From positions 1-24,076 of IMG/VR virus record IMGVR_UViG_3300021165_004422: a stretch of DNA of 24,076 nucleotides; one strand, given 5' to 3'. Below are positions 1-5,071 of the stretch, one piece after another; the stretch's first letter is position 1; each line of letters opens with the position of its first letter. The stretch is from a virus. Made by a program: the position numbers and the translations under genes. Under the pieces are notes generated by a model. That model saw only the letters and a list, made by a program, of their open reading frames with translations. It had not been told where the DNA came from and did not search any database.

Positions 1-375
1 AATGTCAAATTTAAGTTCTTCAATGTTTTTAATAGGAACGTGAAGTACTCGAGAAGTGTCAATCCCAAAGCTTTCAAAATAACTTTGCGGGCTTCCAAAT
101 TCACTATCATAAAACATAAGAACAGCCTCCTTATACTTTTTAAGATATGCACTTGCCATAAGAAGCGCAAACGAAGTTTTGAAATGTTTCGAAGGACCTG
201 CCAAAATGGTAAGTCCGCTTGTAAGTCCTCCGTCAATGCATCCACTCAACGCAACGTTGATCATTGGTACACTTGTTGTGGTAATATCTTTTTCGGCATA
301 AAATTCACTTTCGCTAAGCACATCGGCTTCTTTAATGCGGCAATTCTTTTTTAGTTTTTCTAGTATTGTTGACAT
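1..375 (-). CDS. uvsX: UvsX recombinase (RecA-like), N-terminal 125 residues, runs off the window
   Basis: The minus-strand reading frame opens at ATG 375 and stays open to base 1, giving 125 residues of a protein that continues outside the window. It aligns by eye with T4 UvsX: an N-terminal region containing 'FYAEKDI', then 'PMINVALSG', then a Walker A region 'LAGPSKHFKTS' (about residues 63-73), then 'LMFYDSEFG' and a 'VLHVPIKNIEEL' segment. UvsX is the phage strand-exchange protein that forms filaments on ssDNA and drives recombination-dependent replication with UvsY (present at 21963-22409) and gp32 (not in the window). The start follows the stop of the upstream 113-aa gene by 5 nt, so the two are probably cotranscribed from the promoter at 876-904. 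No Shine-Dalgarno sequence precedes the ATG. The family call is firm; the C-terminal part cannot be checked here. Confidence 0.95.
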   Translation of the reverse strand, partial: MSTILEKLKKNCRIKEADVLSESEFYAEKDITTTSVPMINVALSGCIDGGLTSGLTILAGPSKHFKTSFALLMASAYLKKYKEAVLMFYDSEFGSPQSYFESFGIDTSRVLHVPIKNIEELKFDI

Positions 376-380
376 ATGTG

Positions 381-722
381 TTATTGTTGTTTGTTAAAAA
401 TGTATTGTCTGTTTTGAAAAATACCATTGCAATAGTATTCATCTTGTTTGCACAAGTCGGCTTTTATTTGAAGAATTTCCTCATTGCCCAAATCTTGTAA
501 TTCTGCTTCAATTAAAGTATTAATTTGTAATTCACGATCGCGTGTAATATATGTATGACAATCACTTGCAAAGTGTTGTACTTCCTGTGGAACATTAATA
601 TTACCATTGGTCACATCTTTGTGAAACGATAGCATAACATCAAACATAAAAGATTCCAAAAAATCACAATAGTATTCGTCCTTTTTTGCATGCACCATTT
701 CTGACAATCGTTGTATAATCAT
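381..722 (-). CDS. Hypothetical protein, 113 aa, upstream of uvsX
   Basis: This 113-residue acidic protein is not recognised. It has no signal peptide, membrane segment or obvious nucleotide-binding motif. It appears mostly helical, with an N-terminal stretch rich in Asp/Glu and aromatic residues ('KKDEYYCDFLESFMFDV') and three scattered Cys. Its ATG overlaps the TGA of the upstream 45-aa ORF (ATGA overlap), which argues for translational coupling and supports this start. It sits directly before uvsX in the same transcription unit. A recombination or host-takeover role is possible only by neighbourhood. The reading frame is real on the basis of tight packing and position; the function is unknown. 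Confidence 0.8.
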   Translation of the reverse strand: MIIQRLSEMVHAKKDEYYCDFLESFMFDVMLSFHKDVTNGNINVPQEVQHFASDCHTYITRDRELQINTLIEAELQDLGNEEILQIKADLCKQDEYYCNGIFQNRQYIFNKQQ

Positions 723-856
723 TGTTCGGTTTCCAATTGTTCCTGTGTTTCTGCATTTTCCTTTTTAATGCGTTTTTCATCAAGAATATTTTGTTCATAT
801 TCTTCTCCAGGCGGTGTTACTTCTACAAGTAACTGTTTTTCATTTTGTTTATTCAT
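719..856 (-). CDS. Small acidic hypothetical protein, 45 aa
   Basis: A short minus-strand ORF starts at ATG 856 and ends at TGA 719-721. The 45-residue product is very hydrophilic and Glu/Gln/Lys-rich, begins MNKQNEKQLLVEV, and contains a 'TPPGEEYEQ' segment. It is probably a charged helix or disordered. It is the first ORF after the promoter at 876-904, with a predicted leader of about 13 nt, and its stop overlaps the next start by ATGA. The packing supports a real gene despite its length. No family is recognised. Confidence 0.65.
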   Translation of the reverse strand: MNKQNEKQLLVEVTPPGEEYEQNILDEKRIKKENAETQEQLETEQ

Positions 857-875
857 ATGTTTTGTTGATAATTTA

Positions 876-904
876 ATTATATATTATTTTTGCGAATATG
901 TAAA
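876..904 (-). promoter_or_regulatory. Early-type sigma70 promoter for the uvsX operon
   Basis: On the minus strand a -35 TTTACA (899-904, in the context TTGTTTACA) is separated by exactly 17 bp from a perfect -10 TATAAT (876-881). The GTTTAC form of the -35 resembles T4 early promoters. Transcription would start near 869, just upstream of the 45-aa ORF at 856, and run through to uvsX. The promoter sits immediately after the stop of the preceding gene (910). Confidence 0.8.
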
Positions 905-909
905 CAACA

Positions 910-1239
910 TTATTCATCATAATCACTTCTGTATTCGTTCACTCCACACTCCTTACACTGGTCCCAAAGTAATCCAAATCCTTCATCTTGTATATCTGCG
1001 CTTTTCAAATAATGACAATAGCCATTTAACTGTTTTGGGAAATGTGGTATGACATCTAAAAATGGACAGACGCCGTTTTCATCATAACAATAGTTTCCCG
1101 AAGGAATTAATGTTTTGCATTGATCATTCGATAGATCGGCCGATACCAGTGCTGAAAGTGAGCCAATATCAGTAATGACATTTTGTGCACCAAGAGCGGT
1201 CAATGCCTCTGGCGTTTCATAAAGGTAATAGCTTTCCAT
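910..1239 (-). CDS. Cys-rich conserved phage hypothetical protein, 109 aa
   Basis: The protein is 109 aa from ATG 1239. The frame is also open to a TTG at 1257, but ATG 1239 follows the upstream TAA by one base and has AGGA about 8 nt ahead, so it is preferred. The C-terminal half carries the recognisable pattern 'ENGVCPFLDVIP' ... 'LNGYCHYL' ... 'LLWDQCKECGVNE'. From memory this resembles a small protein common in marine T4-like phages; its function is unknown. At least six Cys and several His in the C-terminal 60 residues could bind a metal ion, though they do not form a classical zinc finger. It is the last gene of the operon that starts near 3562. Confidence 0.75.
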   Translation of the reverse strand: MESYYLYETPEALTALGAQNVITDIGSLSALVSADLSNDQCKTLIPSGNYCYDENGVCPFLDVIPHFPKQLNGYCHYLKSADIQDEGFGLLWDQCKECGVNEYRSDYDE

Positions 1240-1240
1240 A

Positions 1241-1393
1241 TTATTTTCCTGCAACAATCATCAGTCCTAAATTGGACATTGCATAACTCATATACACAAG
1301 TGTCCATGCCCAATTGCCTTTGAATGCAAAGCTTATGCCTACAACAAAATACAACAAAAATGCTGCGCCAATTACATATGATTCAAAGTTCAT
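1241..1393 (-). CDS. Small predicted membrane protein, 50 aa
   Basis: ATG 1393 opens a 50-codon frame ending at TAA 1241-1243. The product begins MNFESYVIGAAFLLYFVVGI. It contains two hydrophobic stretches (about residues 6-24 and 30-47) split by a short 'FKGNWAW' turn, so it looks like a two-pass inner-membrane miniprotein. Its start overlaps the 3' end of the upstream 57-aa ORF by 11 bases and its stop is 1 base from the next start, a coupled arrangement that supports translation. The function is unknown; an early membrane-acting or superinfection-type role would be a guess. Confidence 0.65.
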   Translation of the reverse strand: MNFESYVIGAAFLLYFVVGISFAFKGNWAWTLVYMSYAMSNLGLMIVAGK

Positions 1394-1556
1394 CTGTGCT
1401 AAATATTTCATCAATGGACGAGTCTGCGTATGTTAGAAACTTTGGAATCATTTTCAAATACACGGCAAACTCGTCTATTGTAAGAGAATCAGGTAATGAC
1501 AGCACCATTGAAGTCCCATCATCTGTTTCCACTGTTATTTTAATTTTTTCCTTCAC
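1383..1556 (-). CDS. Small acidic hypothetical protein, 57 aa, GTG start
   Basis: The frame is open from just after the TAA of the upstream 73-aa gene. The only conventional start is GTG 1556, 5 nt beyond that stop. It gives 57 aa with alternating beta-like then helical character: 'KIKITVETDDG', 'SLPDSLTIDEFAVYLKMIP', ending 'DEIFSTDEL'. The composition (acidic, soluble, no compositional bias) and the overlap with the next start support a real gene. No homologue is recognised. The GTG start is the weakest element of the call. Confidence 0.55.
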   Translation of the reverse strand: MKEKIKITVETDDGTSMVLSLPDSLTIDEFAVYLKMIPKFLTYADSSIDEIFSTDEL

Positions 1557-1561
1557 GTCTT

Positions 1562-1783
1562 TTATTGTTGAAACAATGGTGGCATAACATTATATCGCTC
1601 CAAATATTGTTGAAAACTACCTAAAGGTGTTTCATTGTACACATAGTCAAATACAAAGTCTTCGTACTTATCTTCCAATTGTAAAGAAGCGACAAGATCA
1701 TCGTACAACTTATTTTGAACAGCCGATAGATTTGTAATATATGTTTTGTATTCCTCAATCTTTTGTAGTGATTCCGTATTCAT
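1562..1783 (-). CDS. Hypothetical protein, 73 aa
   Basis: A 73-residue acidic protein, predicted helical in the first half ('ESLQKIEEYKTYITNLSAV') with an aromatic C-terminal half ('FVFDYVYNETPLGSFQQYL'). It has no membrane segment or known motif. The start ATG follows the upstream TAA by one base (TAATATG), a junction seen repeatedly in this window. It belongs to the ligase operon. Function unknown. Confidence 0.75.
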   Translation of the reverse strand: MNTESLQKIEEYKTYITNLSAVQNKLYDDLVASLQLEDKYEDFVFDYVYNETPLGSFQQYLERYNVMPPLFQQ

Positions 1784-1784
1784 A

Positions 1785-1985
1785 TTATGCGAATGAATTA
1801 GTGTTTATGGAGCATTTTTGAAGTGCATCAAATTCCTCTTCAACAATTTTTGTGTATTGATCATGTTCATCCTTACATTTTGTTTCAACCGAAACGCTTC
1901 GAATAAGATCATTTTCTGCTCGATGACGCATTGCGATTGCCGCGATTAGTGCTTTCCGTTGTTTTAGTGCTGGTGTATTTTTCAT
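1785..1985 (-). CDS. Hypothetical protein, 66 aa
   Basis: A small, largely helical protein with a basic N-terminal half ('KQRKALIAAIAMRHRAENDLIR') and an acidic C-terminal half ('EEEFDALQKC'). No domain is recognised. It lies between DNA ligase and the next small ORF with 23 nt upstream of its ATG. No Shine-Dalgarno sequence is visible before the start (AATAATATG). Its status as a gene rests on gene packing. Confidence 0.7.
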   Translation of the reverse strand: MKNTPALKQRKALIAAIAMRHRAENDLIRSVSVETKCKDEHDQYTKIVEEEFDALQKCSINTNSFA

Positions 1986-2008
1986 ATTATTGTTTGTAAA
2001 AATTTGGA

Positions 2009-3127
2009 TTAATCAATTCCTTGGCCGTCGCGAAAACCAATGACGTATGGAAACCTTGGAATTCCATCAGGAGTAAGATTGAAGTATTTGCATGTGGCAT
2101 ATTGCCCAACATATGATGGCGCATCAGCCAACAATTCTTTCAAAAACGTGTGGTTACCTTTAATGTTTGAACTGAATCTTTTGCCGTCAGGTCGTTCCAA
2201 TGTGGCATAACCTGCCATTCCAGTTTTGTTGCCATTGCCTTCGCAAATTTCCACGATAAGATATTCATCATCTTGAAATTCCTTGCGCTTAAGCAGTGTG
2301 TTGCTACGTTTGAACTCGTAAAGATCATTAGTGCGGACCATTTGACCTTCATATCCATCTTCAAGAAGAATACCATACAGTGTATCAAGCTTTTGTTCAT
2401 CATTTGCCACATATGTTACAACAGGAACAACTGGAGTCTTTGGAGTAAAATTATATTCTGCACAAATGCTGCCAATCTTCATGTTGCGATCAAGAAATTT
2501 CATCTTACTGTCCGCAATGTCATACCAATGATATTGGATTGTTGCAGCACTTTCCTCAAGATCAAATGCTGTTGGTTTGGTCTTTTTGATAAGACTGCTG
2601 ATCTTATTAAAATCATCATGCAGTCCGTGGCAATACAATTCGCCGTCAAGAATCAAATCTGGATGTGCCGCAAACACCGGTTCCAATGCTTGCAAAATAT
2701 GTGGAATGGTTACCCATGGTTTGCCGTTGCGACTCTTTGCGCCATGACGTGTAATAATTGCACGCATGCCGTCCAGCTTGGGTTGGCAATAGACTGGAAA
2801 TGCAACTTTGTTTTTGCGATCTTCCCATTTTTTGGCAAGCATAGGCTCGATGAATGTAAACGTATCAATTTTTGATAGGTCCTCAAAACATCCACTGTCC
2901 ACTTTCTTTTTCCAGCAAGCGGTCGCTTCAAACATCGCCTGAGCATCGCCGTTCCGTTCGTTGGCACGACCGACGTTTGTGGGAATTGATTCAAACCATT
3001 CCGTGGTTACAATTTTACCACCGTGTTGGCCGTGATGTGTACGAGTGCGTGAACCGTCAATTTCAATTGTCCATTGCTGAACCGCACCGGTGCTTGTTCG
3101 AGAATATAGTGTAGGAAGTTGAGTCAT
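2009..3127 (-). CDS. ATP-dependent DNA ligase with WGR-like N-terminal domain, 372 aa
   Basis: The enzyme seals nicks in DNA by adenylylating a lysine with ATP. Nucleotidyltransferase motifs are present in order: motif I 'KLDGMR' with the catalytic Lys117, motif III 'LDGELYCHG' (about 160-168), motif IV 'YEGQMVR' (259-265), and motif V 'LLKRKEF' (278-284). An OB-fold-like C-terminus follows (about 285-372). Residues 1-85 look like a WGR-type domain ('WTIEIDGSRTRTHHGQHGGK ...', then 'NVGRANERNGDAQAMFEA'). This architecture is familiar in phage ligases and is shorter than T4 gp30 (487 aa). It probably joins Okazaki fragments and repair nicks with the replisome encoded nearby. The start ATG lies 6 nt after the upstream stop. 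The family is secure; whether it is an orthologue of gene 30 is not, so no symbol is given. Confidence 0.93.
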   Translation of the reverse strand: MTQLPTLYSRTSTGAVQQWTIEIDGSRTRTHHGQHGGKIVTTEWFESIPTNVGRANERNGDAQAMFEATACWKKKVDSGCFEDLSKIDTFTFIEPMLAKKWEDRKNKVAFPVYCQPKLDGMRAIITRHGAKSRNGKPWVTIPHILQALEPVFAAHPDLILDGELYCHGLHDDFNKISSLIKKTKPTAFDLEESAATIQYHWYDIADSKMKFLDRNMKIGSICAEYNFTPKTPVVPVVTYVANDEQKLDTLYGILLEDGYEGQMVRTNDLYEFKRSNTLLKRKEFQDDEYLIVEICEGNGNKTGMAGYATLERPDGKRFSSNIKGNHTFLKELLADAPSYVGQYATCKYFNLTPDGIPRFPYVIGFRDGQGID

Positions 3128-3133
3128 AATTTA

Positions 3134-3343
3134 TTAGTGGTTAATTGTTGCCGATGATGAGTACTCGCGCTCAAATTTAAGAGCGCGTTCAATCTTTTCA
3201 TTGATAAGCTTTTCAAGAACTTCGCGTTGATCGCGATCAACTAACCCTTCGGATATTAGATCGTAGGTAAGACCGTTAAGAGTCTGTTCAAGTGCACCGG
3301 CGAGATAGGGGTAACAGATGCGTGTATTGTTGTTGTCGGTCAT
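3134..3343 (-). CDS. Hypothetical protein, 69 aa
   Basis: A small protein that appears helical throughout: 'YPYLAGALEQTLNGLTYDLI', then 'EKLINEKIERALKFEREY' with alternating charges compatible with a coiled coil or dimerising helix. It lies between the 51-aa early ORF and DNA ligase, 6 nt before ligase. An AAGGA sits about 19 nt upstream of the ATG, too far to be a standard Shine-Dalgarno sequence. Not recognised beyond this. Confidence 0.75.
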   Translation of the reverse strand: MTDNNNTRICYPYLAGALEQTLNGLTYDLISEGLVDRDQREVLEKLINEKIERALKFEREYSSSATINH

Positions 3344-3388
3344 ACTATGATTGTATCGGAGTTCCTTACAGATTTTCTATTCTGGTTT

Positions 3389-3544
3389 TTAAACGTAATA
3401 CAGACGGTTGGTGCGGTCACAAAATGCCATCCATTGCATGGCGAGATTCGCGTTCTCCGCGCCGCCGAGCGGGCAATTATTCATGCGATGCCATGCGGAA
3501 CGCCCAAGGGCGCGATGAGAGTGTTTTCTGAAGTCGAGTTTCAT
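3389..3544 (-). CDS. Small basic hypothetical protein, 51 aa, first gene of an early operon
   Basis: ATG 3544 to TAA 3389-3391 encodes 51 residues beginning MKLDFRKHSHRALGRSAWHR and ending 'CDRTNRLYYV'. It is rich in Arg, His and Asn and is basic overall. It is the first ORF behind the promoter at 3569-3597 and one of the few genes here with a Shine-Dalgarno-like AAGGA (3556-3560, 11 nt before ATG). Its DNA is visibly more GC-rich (roughly half G+C) than the AT-rich neighbours, suggesting a different history or strong selection. No family is recognised. A fast-expressed small basic protein at this position would fit a host-takeover function, but that is inference only. Confidence 0.65.
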   Translation of the reverse strand: MKLDFRKHSHRALGRSAWHRMNNCPLGGAENANLAMQWMAFCDRTNRLYYV

Positions 3545-3568
3545 GTTGTGGTGTTTCCTTACAGGAAC

Positions 3569-3597
3569 ATTCTACCATAAAAAGTGGCTTTTGTAAA
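3569..3597 (-). promoter_or_regulatory. Early-type promoter for the ligase operon
   Basis: Minus-strand -35 TTTACA (3592-3597, within GTTGTTTACA), a 17-bp spacer ending TATGG, and -10 TAGAAT (3569-3574). A TTGAAAAAAG tract immediately upstream resembles an UP element. The same composite (A-tract, GTTTACA, 17 bp, TATGGTAGAAT) recurs at 13928-13956 and 16373-16401. The predicted leader is about 18 nt and carries AAGGA before the 51-aa ORF. Confidence 0.85.
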
Positions 3598-3648
3598 CAA
3601 CTTTTTTCAATAAAATACATTATTTTTACGGAATTATACGTCTATACT

Positions 3649-3680
3649 AAAAAAAGAGGGGTTATAACCCCTCTTTCTTT
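3649..3680 (-). terminator. Rho-independent terminator
   Basis: A perfect 9-bp stem (3653-3661 with 3668-3676, AAAGAGGGG/CCCCTCTTT) and 6-nt loop are followed on the minus strand by a T-run. It lies about 25 nt after the stop of the frameshifted gene (3705) and ends the transcript before the promoter at 3569-3597. The A-rich opposite flank could let it act in both directions. Confidence 0.88.
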
Positions 3681-3704
3681 TAGAATTTAACTTTTTTGTG
3701 ATTA

Positions 3705-3926
3705 TTAATATTGAACACCCGCGCCTCCGAAAGTACCTTTCGCCCCAGGTCTATCAACTTCTTTTTCTCGGCCGGGATAAAATTCTTTTAAGAAATCTAT
3801 TATTTGTTCTTTTAAGTTAAGACCTACAGTATGACCTTTACCATCGCTTAGAGGATCTTGAGCAATTTGAATTAATGCGAGCACAAGGCCGTTTTCATGA
3901 GTCTCGCTTTGAATATCAGAAACACC
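3705..3926 (-). CDS. Downstream (-1 frame) part of a frameshifted hypothetical gene, 73 codons
   Basis: From GGT 3926 to TAA 3705-3707 the -1 frame, relative to the ORF starting at 4093, encodes 73 residues of protein-like sequence: 'GVSDIQSETHENGLVLALIQ', 'GLNLKEQIIDFLKEFYPG', ending 'GTFGGAGVQY'. It has no good start of its own: no in-frame ATG, only a GTG at 3884, and an in-frame TAA just upstream of the overlap. The upstream ORF's frame-0 tail after the overlap looks unrelated and stops soon. The simplest reading is a single ~129-aa protein (56 + 73 residues) produced through a -1 shift around CTTAAAG (3927-3933). The alternatives are a real frameshift mutation, a sequencing indel, or a separate GTG-started gene. 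The product is unrecognised. Confidence 0.55.
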   Translation of the reverse strand, partial: GVSDIQSETHENGLVLALIQIAQDPLSDGKGHTVGLNLKEQIIDFLKEFYPGREKEVDRPGAKGTFGGAGVQY

Positions 3927-4093
3927 TTTAAGACACCATTAAAGTGATCCCAAGAACTTGAATATTTCGCTTTAATAGGTCCGGAAAAACCTGTGACGTG
4001 ATTAAGAAATCGCACCAATCTCTCGCGTCTTGTTCGTTCATTTGCGGACTCAACGAGAAATTTTTGAACTGTTTTTATTAGATTATCTTTCAT
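3872..4093 (-). CDS. Upstream part of the frameshifted hypothetical gene (frame 0, 73 aa as read)
   Basis: ATG 4093 opens a frame beginning MKDNLIKTVQKFLVES, with a basic 'ERTRRERLVRFLNHV' helix and 'SSSWDHFNGVLK'. After about residue 56 the frame-0 sequence becomes unconvincing ('VFLIFKARLMKTALCSH') and stops at 3872. The sensible continuation lies in the -1 frame (see 3705-3926). A late-promoter box (4103-4110) ends 9 nt before the ATG, so this should be a late gene with an extremely short leader. The N-terminal portion suggests a small helical, basic protein; its role is unknown. It is followed by a terminator, so it is the last gene of its transcript. Confidence 0.6.
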   Translation of the reverse strand: MKDNLIKTVQKFLVESANERTRRERLVRFLNHVTGFSGPIKAKYSSSWDHFNGVLKVFLIFKARLMKTALCSH

Positions 4094-4102
4094 ATGTATT
4101 CT

Positions 4103-4110
4103 TATTTATA
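4103..4110 (-). promoter_or_regulatory. T4-type late promoter box TATAAATA
   Basis: An exact TATAAATA octamer on the minus strand, 9 nt upstream of ATG 4093. In T4 this octamer is the whole late-promoter recognition element for gp55-directed RNA polymerase, and a gp55 homologue is encoded at 19272-19895. The predicted 5' leader is only about 4 nt. Confidence 0.75.
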
Positions 4111-4126
4111 CTTTTATTGTTTTTAA

Positions 4127-5068
4127 TTATAAGCTTTTACACACACATTGAATCGCTCTTGCTGATTCAACTTCCATAGGTCGGTTTTTATACCACCCAC
4201 CTGTATCAAAATCAATTTGTTTGCATAGTGCGGCAACTTCAGCAGGTGTAATAGGATACCCTTTTCTCATTGCATTACCTGCAATATTCAACATAATTTG
4301 ATACATTTTGGAATACCAACCGCCATTGGTAATAGTTCTGTATTCATTAATCATATTTTTATTGACAAACGGACAATCTTGATAGCTGTTCCAGCGATAA
4401 GAAGTGTTGGTTAATCCTTCTTTTTTGTATTTTTGAATCTTTAATCTTATTTCGTCAGGAAGCTTATCCGAAAAAGAAGATGCCTTGATACTGTCAATGT
4501 AGGAATGTTTGCTCATTAAAGCATCTGGATCAAGAAATGATTTACCGGCGACATCATATATGAAATTATTACTATTTGGATATTGAGCTGGAACATAGTA
4601 CATTCGAGACAAATCCTTAGTTTGAGGATCACCTAATGAATTAAATTCCTTGTTGCATGCATACCATAAATGACGAATTTTTGATGCCTCAACATGGCGC
4701 GTCATAGGAAGTATTACACGAAATTTTGTTTTTTCCGTTGTGCTGCTTGCACTTGAATAACATACATGAGTATATGGAGCAAAAATACTGGCGGCATTTT
4801 CAAAACTTCCTTCATAACTATCAATGTCCATTGCAACCCAACCGCCCCAGGAAGTCACATTATCATTTTTGCGTGTGGTATTTTGTACAAAGCAAGCGGG
4901 AGTTATTAAAGGACTACCATTTCTCTTTTCATGTTTTTTAGGTTTGTATCCTGGTTGCGCACTTAACTCATATAGTAAATTCTTAAAAGAATCCCAAGAC
5001 TTAAAAGACATCTTACGATGTGTTTTATTGTCGTAGACGCTGGTAAAAATTGTAAGACAATAGTTCAT
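4127..5068 (-). CDS. Archaeo-eukaryotic-type (AEP/PrimPol-like) DNA primase, 313 aa
   Basis: The protein has the layout of phage/plasmid AEP-superfamily primases. An N-terminal region is followed by an acidic motif 'WVAMDIDSYEG' (Asp81, Asp83) that would hold the catalytic metals. Next come 'YTHVCYSSASS' (100-109), 'KFRVILPM' (115-122) and 'DLSRMYYVPAQ' (152-162), and the last 80 residues resemble a PriCT-type helical domain ('MYQIMLNIAGNAMRKGYPIT'). It lies 3 nt after the polymerase gene and is probably cotranscribed with it, which fits a replicative role: making RNA or DNA primers for gp43. T4 uses the unrelated DnaG-like gp61; no gp61 or gp41 is seen in this window. A clear sxH motif II is not obvious, so the catalytic assignment needs structural comparison. 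Alternatively it is an AEP-derived replication protein with a changed activity. Confidence 0.7.
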   Translation of the reverse strand: MNYCLTIFTSVYDNKTHRKMSFKSWDSFKNLLYELSAQPGYKPKKHEKRNGSPLITPACFVQNTTRKNDNVTSWGGWVAMDIDSYEGSFENAASIFAPYTHVCYSSASSTTEKTKFRVILPMTRHVEASKIRHLWYACNKEFNSLGDPQTKDLSRMYYVPAQYPNSNNFIYDVAGKSFLDPDALMSKHSYIDSIKASSFSDKLPDEIRLKIQKYKKEGLTNTSYRWNSYQDCPFVNKNMINEYRTITNGGWYSKMYQIMLNIAGNAMRKGYPITPAEVAALCKQIDFDTGGWYKNRPMEVESARAIQCVCKSL

Positions 5069-5071
5069 ATT

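Noticed and set aside
40-354. A 104-codon plus-strand ORF opposite uvsX
   Set aside because: Antisense to a well-conserved recombinase; no coding character of its own.
2273-2875. A 200-codon plus-strand open frame opposite DNA ligase
   Set aside because: Cys/Phe/Ile-rich low-plausibility translation opposite a ligase with all catalytic motifs; antisense shadow.
3292-3580. Two overlapping plus-strand ORFs (79 and 77 codons)
   Set aside because: Their openness comes from the GC-richer stretch opposite the 51-aa minus-strand ORF; promoter and Shine-Dalgarno signals are on the minus strand.
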